34,725 bases of DNA from Pseudomonadota bacterium (GTDB lineage Bacteria > Pseudomonadota > Alphaproteobacteria > Rhodospirillales > Magnetospirillaceae): positions 1-34,725 of the forward strand of contig JAJZGK010000008.1 of assembly GCA_021798485.1 (NCBI GenBank), in the 5' to 3' direction. Below, piece by piece: positions 7,718-17,187 of the stretch (position 1 is the first letter of the stretch; each line of letters starts with the position of its first letter). The translations under genes were made by a program, and so were the position numbers. A model generated the notes under the pieces. It worked only from the letters and a program-made list of their open reading frames with translations. It ran no database searches and had not been told where the DNA came from.

Positions 7718-8503
7718 ATGACGCCGGATCATATCGCCCGCCTGGGGCAAGAGCTGCACCAGGCCCTGCAGGCCCGCGCCCCCATCCCCCCGTTAAGCGG
7801 GCGCGGTCTGGCCCTGACCCTGGCCGAGGCCTACGCCATCCAGGAAAGCATGCTGTCGCACCGTCTGGCGGCGGGGGCGCGGGTGGTCGGCAAGAAGGTG
7901 GGCGCCACCTCGAAGGCGGTGCAGGCCATCCTTGGCGGCATTCCCCAGCCCGATTTCGGCCTGCTGCTGGACGACATGCTCTACAACGACGGGGAAACCG
8001 TGCCCATGGCCCGGCTGATCCAGCCCCGCGCCGAAGGCGAGATCGCCTTTCTGCTCAAGCGCGATCTGCGGGGGCCGGGCCTGACCGCCGCCGACGTGCT
8101 GGCCGCCACCGAAGGCGTGATGGCCTGCCTGGAGATCGTCGATTCCCGCATCCGCGACTGGGCCATCCGCATCGAGGATACGGTGGCCGACAACGCCTCG
8201 TGCGGGGTGTTCGTGCTGGGCGACCGCCTGGTGGCGCCCGAGCATGTCGATCTGTCCACCTGCGGCCTGGTGCTGGCCCGCAACGGCGAGGTGGCGGTGA
8301 CCGGCGCCGGCGCCGCCGTGCTGGGGCATCCGGCCAATGCCGTGGCCTGGCTGGGCAACACCCTGGGGCGGCTGGGCATCCCCCTCAAAGCCGGCGAGAT
8401 CGTGCTGTCGGGCGCCCTGGCGCCCCTGGTGCCGGTGACGGCGGGCGATCATCTGCGCGTTGCCATCGGCGGCATCGGCGCCTGCTCCATCCGTTTCGCC
8501 TGA
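7718..8503 (+). CDS. dmpE: 2-oxopent-4-enoate hydratase
   Basis: A 261-residue enzyme adding water to 2-hydroxypenta-2,4-dienoate to give 4-hydroxy-2-oxovalerate. It belongs to the fumarylacetoacetase-like hydratase/decarboxylase family. It shares the motifs VGKKVGATS, GEIAFLLKRDL, CLEIVDSRI and [17 protein letters not shown] with the paralogous decarboxylase three genes downstream; acidic residues in GEIAF and LEIVDSR bind the metal. The ATG at 7718 lies 8 bp after the preceding stop; the frame is open further up but only within the dehydrogenase gene. DmpE and DmpH are known to form a complex that hands over an unstable intermediate. The two paralogues could be confused; operon order and the closer DmpE-like motifs support this assignment. 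Confidence 0.92.
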   Translation: MTPDHIARLGQELHQALQARAPIPPLSGRGLALTLAEAYAIQESMLSHRLAAGARVVGKKVGATSKAVQAILGGIPQPDFGLLLDDMLYNDGETVPMARLIQPRAEGEIAFLLKRDLRGPGLTAADVLAATEGVMACLEIVDSRIRDWAIRIEDTVADNASCGVFVLGDRLVAPEHVDLSTCGLVLARNGEVAVTGAGAAVLGHPANAVAWLGNTLGRLGIPLKAGEIVLSGALAPLVPVTAGDHLRVAIGGIGACSIRFA

Positions 8504-8528
8504 TCCTTTTCCATAGAGGGCAAGACCC

Positions 8529-9443
8529 ATGTCCAAAATCAAATGCGCCCTGATCGGCTCCGGCAATATCGGCACCGATCTCATCTATAAACTGCGCCGC
8601 AGCCCGCTTTTGGAGCCGGTGTGGATGGTGGGCATCGATGCCGCCTCCGACGGGCTGGCCCGCGCCCGCGCCCTGGGGCTCAAGGTCACCGACCAGGGCA
8701 TCGACGGCCTGCTGCCCCATCTGGCCGAAGACGGCATCCAGATCGCCTTCGACGCCACCAGCGCCTATGCCCATGCCGAAAACAGCCGCAAGCTGACCGA
8801 ACGCGGCGTGCTGACCATCGATCTCACCCCCGCCGCCATCGGGCCTTTGTGCGTGCCGCCGGTCAATCTGCGCGATCATGCCGCCCGGCTGGAAATGAAC
8901 GTCAACATGATCTCCTGCGCCGGGCAGGCCACCATTCCCATGGTCTACGCGGTTTCGCGCCTGCAAACGGTCGCCTATGCCGAGATCATCGCCAGCCTGT
9001 CGTCGAAATCGGTGGGACCGGGCACGCGGGCCAATCTCGACGAGTTCACCTACACCACCTCGCACGCCTTGGAACAGGTGGGCGGAGCCCGCCAGGGCAA
9101 GGCCATCGCCATCATCAATCCGGCCGAACCGCCGATGATCATGCGCAACACCGTCTATTGCCGCACCGATGCCGCCCCGCGCCGCCAGGAGATCACCGAC
9201 TCGGTCCTGGCCATGATCGCCGAGGTGCAGAAATACGTGCCCGGCTACCGGCTGGTGAACGGCCCGGTGTTCGAGGACAACCGGGTGGCCATTTATCTCG
9301 AGGTGGCCGGCCTTGGCGATTATCTGCCGCGCTATGCCGGCAATCTCGACATCATGACCGCCGCCGCCACCCGCACCGCCGAACTGTTCGCCCAGGAGAT
9401 CCTGGCGGGCGCCCTGAAACTGCAGCCTGTAAAGGTGGCCTGA
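8529..9443 (+). CDS. dmpF: Acetaldehyde dehydrogenase (acylating)
   Basis: A 304-residue enzyme that converts acetaldehyde, NAD+ and CoA to acetyl-CoA. The Rossmann motif GSGNIG is at 10-15 and the catalytic cysteine is Cys130 in [17 protein letters not shown]. It overlaps the aldolase start by one base (TGATG), which suggests translational coupling and equal amounts. This fits the known DmpFG complex, in which toxic acetaldehyde is channelled directly between the subunits. Start supported by GAGGG about 8 bases upstream. Confidence 0.97.
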   Translation: MSKIKCALIGSGNIGTDLIYKLRRSPLLEPVWMVGIDAASDGLARARALGLKVTDQGIDGLLPHLAEDGIQIAFDATSAYAHAENSRKLTERGVLTIDLTPAAIGPLCVPPVNLRDHAARLEMNVNMISCAGQATIPMVYAVSRLQTVAYAEIIASLSSKSVGPGTRANLDEFTYTTSHALEQVGGARQGKAIAIINPAEPPMIMRNTVYCRTDAAPRRQEITDSVLAMIAEVQKYVPGYRLVNGPVFEDNRVAIYLEVAGLGDYLPRYAGNLDIMTAAATRTAELFAQEILAGALKLQPVKVA

Positions 9444-10486
9444 TGTACAAGAGCGAAAGCCTGCGGGGCCGCAAGGTGATCCTGCACGACATGACCCTGC
9501 GCGACGGCATGCATGCCAAGCGCGAACAGATTTCCCTGGAGCAGATGGTGCGGATCGCCACCGCCCTGGATGGGGCCGGGGTGCCCTATCTGCAGGTGAC
9601 GCACGGCGCCGGCCTGGGCGGCAATTCCGAACAGCACGGCCGCGCCCCCCACAGCAACGAGGCCTATCTCGAAGCGGTGGTGCCGCATCTGACCCAGGCC
9701 AAGGCCTCGGTGCTGCTGATCCCCGGCCTCGGCACCATGCGCGAGCTGGATGCCGCCCATGCCTGCGGCGCCCGCAGCGTGCATTGCGCCACCCATTGCA
9801 CCGAGGCCGACACCGCCCGCCAGCATATCGCCCATGGCCGTGCGCTGGGCATGGACACCTCGGGCTTTCTGATGATGGCGCATCTGAACAGCCCGGCCGG
9901 TCTGGCCGAACAGGCCAGGCTGATGGAAAGCTATGGCGCCCACACCGTTTATGTCACCGATTCCGCCGGGGCGCTGCTGCCGCACGAGGTGAGCGAACGC
10001 ATCCAGGCCCTGCGCGACGCCTTGGCCCCCGAAACCGAAATCGGCTTTCACGGCCATCACAACATGGGCCTGGGCATCGCCAATTCCCTGGCCGCCATCG
10101 CCGCCGGCGCCAGCCGCATCGATGTCTCCTCGGCCGGGCTGGGGGCCGGGGCCGGCAATACCCCGCTCGAGGTGTTCGTGGCGGTGTGCGACCGTTTGGG
10201 CATCGACACCGGCTGCGACCTGTTCCCGCTGATGGATCTGGCCGAAGAGGTGATCTGGCCGCTGATGGACCATATGGTGCGCATCGACCGCGACGCCCTG
10301 ACCCTGGGCTTCGCCGGGGTCTATTCCACCTTCCTTTTGCATGCCAAGAAGGCCAGCGCCCGCACCGGCGTGCCGGCCCGCGATATTCTGGTGGAACTGG
10401 GGCGGCGGAAAATGATCGGCGGCCAGGAGGACATGATCGAGGATACCGCCCTGTCCCTGGCCAAGGAACGGAGGCTGACGGCATGA
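9443..10486 (+). CDS. dmpG: 4-hydroxy-2-oxovalerate aldolase
   Basis: A 347-residue TIM-barrel class II aldolase that splits 4-hydroxy-2-oxovalerate into pyruvate and acetaldehyde. Visible active-site residues are Arg20, Asp21 and His24 (TLRDGMHA), and the metal-binding pair His203 and His205 (GFHGHHN). These correspond to Arg17/Asp18/His21 and the HxH motif of DmpG. The C-terminal helical part contacts DmpF in the known complex. The gene overlaps both neighbours (TGATG upstream, ATGA downstream), so translation of F-G-H is probably coupled. Confidence 0.97.
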   Translation: MYKSESLRGRKVILHDMTLRDGMHAKREQISLEQMVRIATALDGAGVPYLQVTHGAGLGGNSEQHGRAPHSNEAYLEAVVPHLTQAKASVLLIPGLGTMRELDAAHACGARSVHCATHCTEADTARQHIAHGRALGMDTSGFLMMAHLNSPAGLAEQARLMESYGAHTVYVTDSAGALLPHEVSERIQALRDALAPETEIGFHGHHNMGLGIANSLAAIAAGASRIDVSSAGLGAGAGNTPLEVFVAVCDRLGIDTGCDLFPLMDLAEEVIWPLMDHMVRIDRDALTLGFAGVYSTFLLHAKKASARTGVPARDILVELGRRKMIGGQEDMIEDTALSLAKERRLTA

Positions 10487-11274
10487 GCGCCCTTTCCCCC
10501 GAAACCGTGGCCCAACTGGCCGAACATCTGGACCAGGCCCAGCAGGAGGCCCGCGCCGTTGAGAAGATCACCGACGCCCATCCCGGCCTGAGCGAGGACG
10601 ACGCCTACGCCATCCAGCACGAGATCCGCCGCCGCAAACAGGCGCGCGGCGCCCGCATCGTCGGCTACAAGGCCGGGCTGACCTCGCGGGCCAAGATGCG
10701 GCAGATGGGGGTGGAGACCCCCTCCTACGGCTTTCTCGCCGATGATTTCGCCGTGCCCGACGGCGGCGAGGTGGCGCATGCCGGTCTGATCCATCCCAAG
10801 GTGGAACCGGAACTGGCCTTCATCACCAAGGCGCCCTTGCGCGGCCCCGGCTGCCACATGGCCCAGGTGATGGCCGCCACCGATTTCGTGCTGCCGGCCA
10901 TCGAGATCATCGATTCGCGCTACCGCGATTTCCGCTTCGACATCGCCAGCGTCATCGCCGACAATTCCTCGTCGGCCCGCTTCGTGCTGGGCGGGCGCAT
11001 GGGCCGCCCCGATGCGCTGGACCTGCCCACCCTGGGCATGGTGCTGGAAAAGAACGGCGAGGCCGTGGCCTTCGGCGCCGGCGCCGCCGTGCTGGGCCAC
11101 CCCGCCGCCGCCGTGGCCATGGTGGTCAATCTGCTGGGCCGCCGCGGCGAGGAACTGCCCGCCGGCTCCATCGTGCTGTCGGGCAGCATCACCGAGGCCA
11201 TCGCCGTGGCGGCGGGCGATGCCGTGACCCTGCGGACCCAGGGCCTGGGCACGCTGTCGGTCCGCTTCCGCTGA
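10483..11274 (+). CDS. dmpH: 4-oxalocrotonate decarboxylase
   Basis: A 263-residue metal-dependent decarboxylase that converts 2-oxo-3-hexenedioate to 2-hydroxypenta-2,4-dienoate, the substrate of the hydratase. It is a paralogue of the hydratase in this operon. Characteristic segments are [33 protein letters not shown] and [11 protein letters not shown]; the acidic residues of VEPELAF and AIEIIDS are the expected metal ligands. The ATG at 10483 overlaps the aldolase stop by four bases. The frame is open far upstream but that part is a shadow of the aldolase gene. Confidence 0.94.
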   Translation: MSALSPETVAQLAEHLDQAQQEARAVEKITDAHPGLSEDDAYAIQHEIRRRKQARGARIVGYKAGLTSRAKMRQMGVETPSYGFLADDFAVPDGGEVAHAGLIHPKVEPELAFITKAPLRGPGCHMAQVMAATDFVLPAIEIIDSRYRDFRFDIASVIADNSSSARFVLGGRMGRPDALDLPTLGMVLEKNGEAVAFGAGAAVLGHPAAAVAMVVNLLGRRGEELPAGSIVLSGSITEAIAVAAGDAVTLRTQGLGTLSVRFR

Positions 11275-11287
11275 AGGAGAGAGCAGA

Positions 11288-12037
11288 ATGAGCACAGAGA
11301 TCGCCGTTATCGTCGGGGCCAGCGGCGCCTTCGGCCAGGCCATCGCCCGCCGTGTGGCGGCGCGCGGCCTGGCGGTGCTGGCGGTGGGCCGGCGCCAGGA
11401 CGAACTGCGCGCCCTGACCAGCGGCCTGCCCGGCGCCCGCTTCTGTCTGGCCGATCTGGCCGACGACGGCGCCATCGCCGCCATCGCCCCTCATCTCGAC
11501 GCCCCGGTGCGTCTGGCGGTGCACGCCCCCGGCGTGGCCACGGCGGGCGGCGTGCTGGATGCCCCCACCGCCGCCGTGGTGGAGGCGGTCAACATCAAGG
11601 TGGGCGGCATGATGCGGCTGGCCCGCGCCGTGGATGCCCATCTGATCCAAGGCTCCAGGCTGGTGGCCATCGGCGGCCACTACGGTTTCGAACCCACCGC
11701 CTATGCCGCCACCGCCGGGGTGTGCAACGCCGCCCTGGCCAATCTGATGCGGCAGTTCAGCTGGGCTTTGGGGCCGCGCGGCGTTACCGCCCACCTCATC
11801 GCCCCCGGCCCCGCCGATACCGACCGGCTGCGGCGGGTGGCCGAGAGCCGCGCCCGCCAGCGCGGCATCGATCTGGACATGGTGCTGGAGGAAATGCGCG
11901 GCGAATCCGCCATTCACGCCTTCACCACGCCCGAACAGGTGGCCTGGGCCGTGGCCCTGCTGGCCGACCCCGAGGCCGACGCCCTGGCCGGATCGGCGCT
12001 GATGCTGGATTCCGGCCGCCGCCGCGGCCTGCCCTGA
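11288..12037 (+). CDS. SDR-family protein with degenerate catalytic residues, in meta operon
   Basis: A 249-residue Rossmann-fold short-chain dehydrogenase/reductase relative. The nucleotide-binding motif GASGAFG (10-16) is intact. The catalytic Tyr139 seems present in TAYAATAG, but the Lys expected four residues later is Ala143. The serine position falls in AIGGHYG with no serine, and the usual NAG motif reads HAPG. The protein may therefore bind NAD(P) without classical SDR catalysis, or use other residues. It sits where no gene lies in the classical dmp order, between dmpH and the tautomerase, with 13 bp to its left and 24 bp to its right, so it is co-transcribed. Its substrate and role are unknown. 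Ribosome site GAAGGAGAG lies before the ATG. Confidence 0.85.
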   Translation: MSTEIAVIVGASGAFGQAIARRVAARGLAVLAVGRRQDELRALTSGLPGARFCLADLADDGAIAAIAPHLDAPVRLAVHAPGVATAGGVLDAPTAAVVEAVNIKVGGMMRLARAVDAHLIQGSRLVAIGGHYGFEPTAYAATAGVCNAALANLMRQFSWALGPRGVTAHLIAPGPADTDRLRRVAESRARQRGIDLDMVLEEMRGESAIHAFTTPEQVAWAVALLADPEADALAGSALMLDSGRRRGLP

Positions 12038-12061
12038 CCACACCCTCCCGGAGGATCTTTC

Positions 12062-12493
12062 ATGCCCTTCGCCCATGTCACCCTGCTGGCGGGCCGCCCG
12101 CCCGAACAGCTGCACCGCCTGGTGGCCGCGCTGTCCGACAGTTTCGCCCGGATTCTCGAGGCCCCGCGCGAACGGCTGCGGGTGTGGATCAGCGAAATTT
12201 CCCCCCATGGCTGGGGCTGGCGCGGCGAGGCCTTCGCCCTGGCCTTCGCCCAGGGCTTGCCGCCCACGGCGGAAACCCCCATTCTGCTGCTGTATCTTCT
12301 GCAAGGCCGCCCGCTGGCGCAGCATCATGCCCTGATCGCCGCCCTGACCGACGTGCTGGAACAGGTGCTGGAGGTGGAGCGGAGCGGCATCCGCGTGGCC
12401 ATCAGCGAAATGAACCCCGACCTGTTCGGCATCGCCGGCGTTCCGGCCAGCGTGGCGCGCAAGGCCGAGATCGAGGCGCGGCAACAAGGCTGA
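12062..12493 (+). CDS. Fused double-domain 4-oxalocrotonate tautomerase homologue
   Basis: A 143-residue protein made of two 4-OT-like units joined by a linker of about 21 residues. Unit 1 (residues 2-51, numbered after Met removal) has Pro1, Arg11 and Arg39, with Trp at position 50. Unit 2 begins at Pro73 in ETPILLLYLLQGR. Numbering from that proline it has Arg11, Arg39 and Phe50, but its proline is internal and so cannot act as an N-terminal base. One active Pro1 per chain is expected, and three chains would imitate the 4-OT hexamer. It stands in the dmpI position of the operon and probably isomerises 2-hydroxymuconate or a substituted form. A strong GGAGG precedes the ATG. A canonical 4-OT is encoded at 4381. 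Confidence 0.85.
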   Translation: MPFAHVTLLAGRPPEQLHRLVAALSDSFARILEAPRERLRVWISEISPHGWGWRGEAFALAFAQGLPPTAETPILLLYLLQGRPLAQHHALIAALTDVLEQVLEVERSGIRVAISEMNPDLFGIAGVPASVARKAEIEARQQG

Positions 12494-12500
12494 GAGGCTC

Positions 12501-13415
12501 ATGGCCAAGGCGAATATCGAAATCCGGCACCTGAAATATTTCATCGCCGTGGCCGAGCTGCAGAACTATCGGCGCGCCGCCCAGCAGCTCAACATCTCGC
12601 AGCCGCCGCTGACCCGGCAGATCCAGCAGCTGGAAGAGGAACTGGGGGTGGAGCTGTTCGCCCGCAAGGGCCGCGGCGTGGAGCTGACGGATGCCGGCCG
12701 GCTGTTCCAGGCCGAGGCCGGCAAGCTGCTGCTGCTGCTGGATCAGGCCGTGGACCGGGTGCGCGCCGCCGGGCGCGGCGAGATCGGCCGCCTGGATGTC
12801 GGCGTGTTCGGCTCGGCCATTCTCAACGTCATTCCCCGCCTGATCGACGCCTTCCGCGCCCGCCAGCCCGGCGTGACCGTGGTGCTGCACGACATGAACA
12901 AGGTCGAGCAGCTGGCCGCCCTGCGCGATGGCCGCATCGCCATCGGCTTCAACCGCTTCTTGTGGGATGAGCCGGGCATCGTCAAGGAGCGGATTTTAAA
13001 GGAGCCGCTTTATCTCGCCTGCCCCGCCGCCAGCCCGGCGGCGGCCCGGGGCCGGCTGTCGCTGGCCGAGCTGCGCGACCTGCCCTTCATTCTATATCCG
13101 CGCTCGTCGAAATTCGGCTTTGCCGACAAGATCCTGTCGCTGTGCCGCAAGCACGGCTTCACCCCCCAGGTGGTGCAGGAGGTGGACGACGTGCTGACCG
13201 CCATTTCCCTGGTGTTCAGCGGTTTCGGCGTGACCCTGGTGGCGCATTCGGCCACCAACCTGCAAATGCCCGGCCTGGTCTTCGTGCCGCTGGAGGACGA
13301 TGGTGAAAGCTTCGTCGAGCTGCATTGCATCTACAAGGCCGACGCCAGAAACCCCACCCTGACCGCGTTTCTGGACATCATCCGGGCCTATAATACCAAC
13401 CGCCCAATGAATTGA
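12501..13415 (+). CDS. LysR-type transcriptional regulator of the meta operon
   Basis: A 304-residue regulator. The N-terminal winged helix-turn-helix (about 7-65) has the typical segments FIAVAELQNYRRAAQQLNISQPPLTRQIQQLEEELG in split form along residues 14-50. The C-terminal effector domain (about 95-295) resembles the CatR/BenM/ClcR group, which senses aromatic catabolites such as muconates. It follows the tautomerase by 7 bp, so it is probably transcribed with the operon it may control; operator candidates lie at 4635-4725. The final codons (TNRPMN) and the TGA stop lie within repeat copy B, so the C-terminus has been altered by the repeat. The inducer is unknown; 2-hydroxymuconate or catechol derivatives are reasonable guesses. 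Confidence 0.92.
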   Translation: MAKANIEIRHLKYFIAVAELQNYRRAAQQLNISQPPLTRQIQQLEEELGVELFARKGRGVELTDAGRLFQAEAGKLLLLLDQAVDRVRAAGRGEIGRLDVGVFGSAILNVIPRLIDAFRARQPGVTVVLHDMNKVEQLAALRDGRIAIGFNRFLWDEPGIVKERILKEPLYLACPAASPAAARGRLSLAELRDLPFILYPRSSKFGFADKILSLCRKHGFTPQVVQEVDDVLTAISLVFSGFGVTLVAHSATNLQMPGLVFVPLEDDGESFVELHCIYKADARNPTLTAFLDIIRAYNTNRPMN

Positions 13416-13520
13416 CCGGTTGTATCGTCCCTCGCCGGGCGGCGGCATCCGCCGCCTTGGCCGCTCGCTCAATGCTCGCTGGATACCGGCCAACGAGTCA
13501 CTTCAACGGTTGGCCGGTAT
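13393..13520 (-). repeat. 128-bp multi-hairpin repeat, copy B
   Basis: A full copy in minus orientation, starting inside the LysR gene. The frame entering the repeat ends at TGA in repeat-end positions 21-23, exactly mirroring copy A at the other end of the element. The terminal hairpin (ATACCGGCCAAC / GTTGGCCGGTAT) is retained. It lies between the LysR stop and the convergent STAS gene and may act as a terminator. Confidence 0.95.
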
Positions 13521-13541
13521 AAAGGCCCGGCCTGAGCCAAT

Positions 13542-13853
13542 CTATTCCACTTCGAAATATTTATGCAGCTTGGCGATCTTGGTCAGTTTTTCCACCTGAC
13601 CGGTGGGGTTCTTCAGCACGATCGTCCGGCTTTGCTGCACGCAGGCATCGCGCACGATCAGCAGCATGCCGAGCGCCGAGGAATCCACGAAATCCACATG
13701 GCTCAGATCGAACACCACCCGGCGCGGCTGGGTTTCGTTCACCCGCGCCAGAATATCGCGGAATTGCCGGTGATCGGCATGGGTCATCCGCCCCTCGATC
13801 AGAACCTGCAAAATGTCACCCGCCTGATTGAAGCTGTGCTGCATTTTCCCCAT
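13542..13853 (-). CDS. STAS-domain protein (anti-sigma factor antagonist-like)
   Basis: A 103-residue single STAS domain of the RsbV/SpoIIAA type. The phosphorylation loop is seen as DFVDSSALGMLL, with Ser58 or Ser59 as the expected phosphoacceptor. Such proteins are phosphorylated by an RsbW-like HATPase kinase and dephosphorylated by a PP2C phosphatase, and switch partners accordingly. The divergent gene at 13983 encodes both of those activities in one chain, so the two very likely form a signalling pair. An alternative start at 13844 (MQHSF) removes three residues; neither start has a strong ribosome site. The open frame upstream is antisense to the divergent gene and is not coding. Confidence 0.88.
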   Translation of the reverse strand: MGKMQHSFNQAGDILQVLIEGRMTHADHRQFRDILARVNETQPRRVVFDLSHVDFVDSSALGMLLIVRDACVQQSRTIVLKNPTGQVEKLTKIAKLHKYFEVE

Positions 13854-13982
13854 CCGTCGCGCGCCGGCTCTTGTTGCGGGCCGGCAGTCTGAATTCCTCG
13901 CCGGCAGTGTCCTAAGAATATTGGCTTTTGTCGACCCCTTAGCCTTACAGTCATCCTTAATTTTTTTAGGAGTACAGACGGT

Positions 13983-15869
13983 ATGAACATCGTTGCGGTC
14001 CTGACCGAGCCCTCGCCCGCGCAGGAGCGCTTTTTCCACCAGCAGGGCTGGCAGGTGGCCCGCAGCCAGATGCCCGGCATGGGCCAGGCCCCCATCGCCG
14101 TGCGCGACCGCTTCGATGAAACCGCCCTGCGCCACGCCCTGAAAGAGCCCTGGGCCGGCGGCGTGGAAACCGCCGGCGGCCCGCCGCAAACCTTCAGCGG
14201 CTGCTTTCAGCGCCATCTGGCCGAGGGCGGCCTGGGGCTGTCGCTGCGCTCCGACACCGCCTATGGGAACGATGTGGCCAAACTGTTCTGCGAGGCCCTG
14301 CGGCAGCGGCTGCTGTCCTCGGACTCCGACACCGATGATCTGGAATTCGTGCTGCACGAGCTGATTTCCAACGGCCTGCTGCACGGCAATTTCGGCATTA
14401 CCGGGCCGCTGGCCGCCGACGAAGCCGGTCTCGACGCCTTTGGAGACACTGTGGAGGCCGCCCTGGCCGACGAAAGGCGCATGCGCCGGCGGCTGCACAT
14501 CTCGGCGCTTTATGCCGATGGCCTGCTGGAGGTGGCGGTGGAGGACCAAGGCGCCGGCTTCGCCACCGAGGCGGTGGAGGCCGATGCCGTGCGGCCGCAC
14601 GGCCTGGACTTCATCGCCGGCATGGTGGACAGTTTCCGCCTGGAGGAGAACGGCCGCCGCGCCGTGGCCACCTTCCCCTTCCGGCCACGCCAGAAACCGG
14701 CCAGCATGGTCAGCCTGGAGCAGGCCGCCGTGCTGGTGGTGGACGATAAGAAGCTGAACCGCGATCTGCTGACGGCCCTGATGACCGCCATGGGCGTGGG
14801 CCGCATCCTGCAGGCCGAGGATGGCGAGCAGGCCCTGGAGATGATCGAGCGCGACAAACCCGATCTGGTGCTGCTGGATGTGATGATGCCGAAACTCGAC
14901 GGCTACGACACCTGCCGCACCCTGCGCCGCCATTACAGCCTGTCGGAGCTGCCGGTGATCTTCATTACCGCCCTCGACGGCCCGTCCGACCGTTTCGCCT
15001 GCTTCGCCGCCGGCGGCAACGACGTGATCTCGAAACCGCTGAACAATGCCGAGGTGATCGCCCGCGTCGGCGTGCATCTGCAACTGGGCCTGATCATGGA
15101 CAAGCTCACCCTGTTCCAGGACCGCGTGCACGACGAGCTGCAGCAGGCCCGCAGCGCCCAGTTGGCCCTGACCCCCACCCCCCAGACCATTGATCAGATC
15201 GCCGACCGCACCGGGCTGTCCATCGAGGGACTGATGGAAACCTCGTCGGAACTGGGGGGCGATTTCTGGACCCTGATGGAAACCGGGCCGCGCCGGCTTT
15301 GCGTGCTGATGGCCGATTTCACCGGCCACGGCACCCTGGCCGCCTTCAACGTGTTCCGCCTGCATCTGCTGCTCAGCCGCCTGCCCCGGCAGGTGCCCTC
15401 GCCCGCCCGCCTGCTCGATCTTTTGAACGCGGAATTGCGCCGGGTGCTGAAGCCGGGGGAATTCGCCTCGGTGTTCGTGGCCGAGATCGATCTCGACCGG
15501 CAATGCCTGACCTTTTCCAGCGCCGCCGCGCCGCAGCCGGTGCTGGTGACCGGCGGTAACGTGCGCTATCTGGAGTGCGAAGGCCCGCCACTGGGCGCCT
15601 TCGATCATCCGGAATTCGAGGAATGGACGGCGCCGTTCCAGCCCGGCACCCAGCTTTTGATCTACAGCGACGCCCTGGTGGAAAGCGTGGCCGGCGAGGC
15701 CCTGGTCTGCTCCGAGGACACCCTGCTGGACTGGGTGCGGCAAGAGGGCGGCGGCCATCGGCTGGCCACCGCCGTGCTGGAGCGTTTTTCCGCCCTCCTG
15801 CCGGGCGAGCCGCCCGATGATCTCAGCCTGGTCAGTATCGGCTGGCCGGGCTCCGCCGCCGTCAGTTGA
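13983..15869 (+). CDS. HATPase-REC-PP2C fusion, partner-switching regulator
   Basis: A 628-residue cytoplasmic protein with three domains. An RsbW-like HATPase spans about 80-235: N box E126/N130 in [13 protein letters not shown] and the ATP motif DQGAG at 188-192. A receiver domain spans about 248-370: Asp254-Asp255, phosphoacceptor Asp299 in [11 protein letters not shown], Thr329 and Lys351. A SpoIIE/RsbU-type PP2C phosphatase spans about 405-622: metal-binding Asp427 in ELGGDFW and Asp445 in ADFTGHG. It thus combines the kinase and the phosphatase for a STAS protein under phosphorelay control. The partner is encoded divergently at 13542. Known relatives such as HsbR place the HATPase last; here it is first. 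The ATG at 13983 has AGGAG 10 bases upstream. The output is unknown; chemoreceptor genes nearby suggest motility or surface behaviour. Its stop overlaps the convergent chemoreceptor gene by 8 bp. Confidence 0.92.
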   Translation: MNIVAVLTEPSPAQERFFHQQGWQVARSQMPGMGQAPIAVRDRFDETALRHALKEPWAGGVETAGGPPQTFSGCFQRHLAEGGLGLSLRSDTAYGNDVAKLFCEALRQRLLSSDSDTDDLEFVLHELISNGLLHGNFGITGPLAADEAGLDAFGDTVEAALADERRMRRRLHISALYADGLLEVAVEDQGAGFATEAVEADAVRPHGLDFIAGMVDSFRLEENGRRAVATFPFRPRQKPASMVSLEQAAVLVVDDKKLNRDLLTALMTAMGVGRILQAEDGEQALEMIERDKPDLVLLDVMMPKLDGYDTCRTLRRHYSLSELPVIFITALDGPSDRFACFAAGGNDVISKPLNNAEVIARVGVHLQLGLIMDKLTLFQDRVHDELQQARSAQLALTPTPQTIDQIADRTGLSIEGLMETSSELGGDFWTLMETGPRRLCVLMADFTGHGTLAAFNVFRLHLLLSRLPRQVPSPARLLDLLNAELRRVLKPGEFASVFVAEIDLDRQCLTFSSAAAPQPVLVTGGNVRYLECEGPPLGAFDHPEFEEWTAPFQPGTQLLIYSDALVESVAGEALVCSEDTLLDWVRQEGGGHRLATAVLERFSALLPGEPPDDLSLVSIGWPGSAAVS

Positions 15870-17187
15870 AGGCGGCGGCCAGATCGTCGAGCAGGTGCTG
15901 CACCTCCTGCGAGGGGCCCTCGATGGCGGTCACGCAGTCCACCGCGCCGTCGAAATCGCCGTCCTTGAAACGGCGCGCCGCCTCGATACCCAGCTGGTGC
16001 ACCTTTTCATGCGGCACCGCCAGGGCGCGGAAGGCCGGGTGGTTGCGCAGGGTCTGATCGGTCACGCCGTCGTACCACTTGCCCAGGCGGCAGTGATGAT
16101 GGTTGGCCAGTTCATCGGGGTTGACCTGGGTTTTCTCGGCCAGCATCTCCGCCAGACGGCGGCGCCAGATCATATGGTCCGACTTGGCCAGCAGCACCAC
16201 GGCGTTCTTCATCTGCACCTGGTTGATCTCGTTCAGCATTTCGCCCAACTGGCCGCTGGCCTTGTTGGAAATGTCGATCACCGTGTTGATGGCCTTGCTG
16301 TCGTCGGCCGAACGGCTGGCCGCCGCCTCCAGATGGTCGGAAATCTCCTGGGCCGCCACCCGCTGCTGGCCCAGATGATCGGCGATTTCCTGCATCAGGG
16401 TGGTGACGTCGCGGATCTCGTGGCTGACGGTCTGCATCTTTTCCACCGATTGCAGCACCACCTTCTCGCCATCGTTGACGGTATGCGCGCCCTTTTCCAT
16501 GCCCACCAGGATGGCATCGGTTTCCTTGCGCAGGGTATCGATGCGGGCGCGGATCTCGCGGGTGGCCTGGGCGGTCTGATTGGCCAGATTTTTCACCTCG
16601 TGCGCCACCACGGCGAAGCCCTTGCCGAACTCGCCGGCCCGCGCCGCCTCGATGGTGGCGTTCAGGGCCAGGATGTTGGTCTGCCCGGCGATCTGTTCGA
16701 TCTGCTTGACGCTGCTGGCGATATCCTGCGAGGCCTCGGTCAGGCGCGAAACCCGGTCGGCGGCATCGCCCACGGTGCTGACGATGGCCCGCATGGTGGT
16801 CACCACCGCCTCGGTGCTGCGGGCGCCGTCGTCGGAGATCTCCTGCACCGAGCGGGCGTTGGAGGCCGCCAGTTCCGAGGTGCGGCTGATGGCCTGCACC
16901 GTGGCCACCAGTTCCTCGGTGGAGGCGGAAATGCTGGACATGCGCTGGCTCATCTCGCGCACGCTGCGCAGGGCGTTCACCGCCTGCGTCACCGAATCGT
17001 TCAAATGCACCGACATATCCACCGAACGGGCCAGCAGCGAGCTGGAGCGCCGCTCCAGCTTTGCGGCCAACTGGCGCAGTTTATCGGCCAGAAGCCCGTT
17101 TTCGGCGGGGAGCGACAGATAGGCCCCCTCCAGAAGCTGATCGATCATGCCGTTGAAGGCCGTAAGATCCAGGGTTTCGGTGCTCAC
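15862..17187 (-). CDS. Soluble methyl-accepting chemotaxis protein with CZB domain
   Basis: A 441-residue chemoreceptor with no transmembrane helix, so it acts in the cytoplasm. The signalling hairpin is clear ([37 protein letters not shown]). The C-terminal roughly 107 residues form a CZB zinc-binding domain with likely ligands His338 (SDHMIW), Cys366 ([10 protein letters not shown]), and His393 and His397 (PHEKVH), which match the three-His/one-Cys pattern. CZB domains are known to sense zinc and, through the cysteine, hypochlorous acid. The start is GTG at 17187 with AAGGGGAAG upstream. The gene ends 8 bp inside the convergent HATPase-REC-PP2C gene. The N-terminal 60 residues match no domain I recognise. 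Confidence 0.94.
   Translation of the reverse strand: MSTETLDLTAFNGMIDQLLEGAYLSLPAENGLLADKLRQLAAKLERRSSSLLARSVDMSVHLNDSVTQAVNALRSVREMSQRMSSISASTEELVATVQAISRTSELAASNARSVQEISDDGARSTEAVVTTMRAIVSTVGDAADRVSRLTEASQDIASSVKQIEQIAGQTNILALNATIEAARAGEFGKGFAVVAHEVKNLANQTAQATREIRARIDTLRKETDAILVGMEKGAHTVNDGEKVVLQSVEKMQTVSHEIRDVTTLMQEIADHLGQQRVAAQEISDHLEAAASRSADDSKAINTVIDISNKASGQLGEMLNEINQVQMKNAVVLLAKSDHMIWRRRLAEMLAEKTQVNPDELANHHHCRLGKWYDGVTDQTLRNHPAFRALAVPHEKVHQLGIEAARRFKDGDFDGAVDCVTAIEGPSQEVQHLLDDLAAAFN

Noticed and set aside
13854-15758. Minus-strand extension upstream of the STAS protein
   Set aside because: It is antisense to the HATPase-REC-PP2C gene; only the last 103 codons have a recognisable domain.
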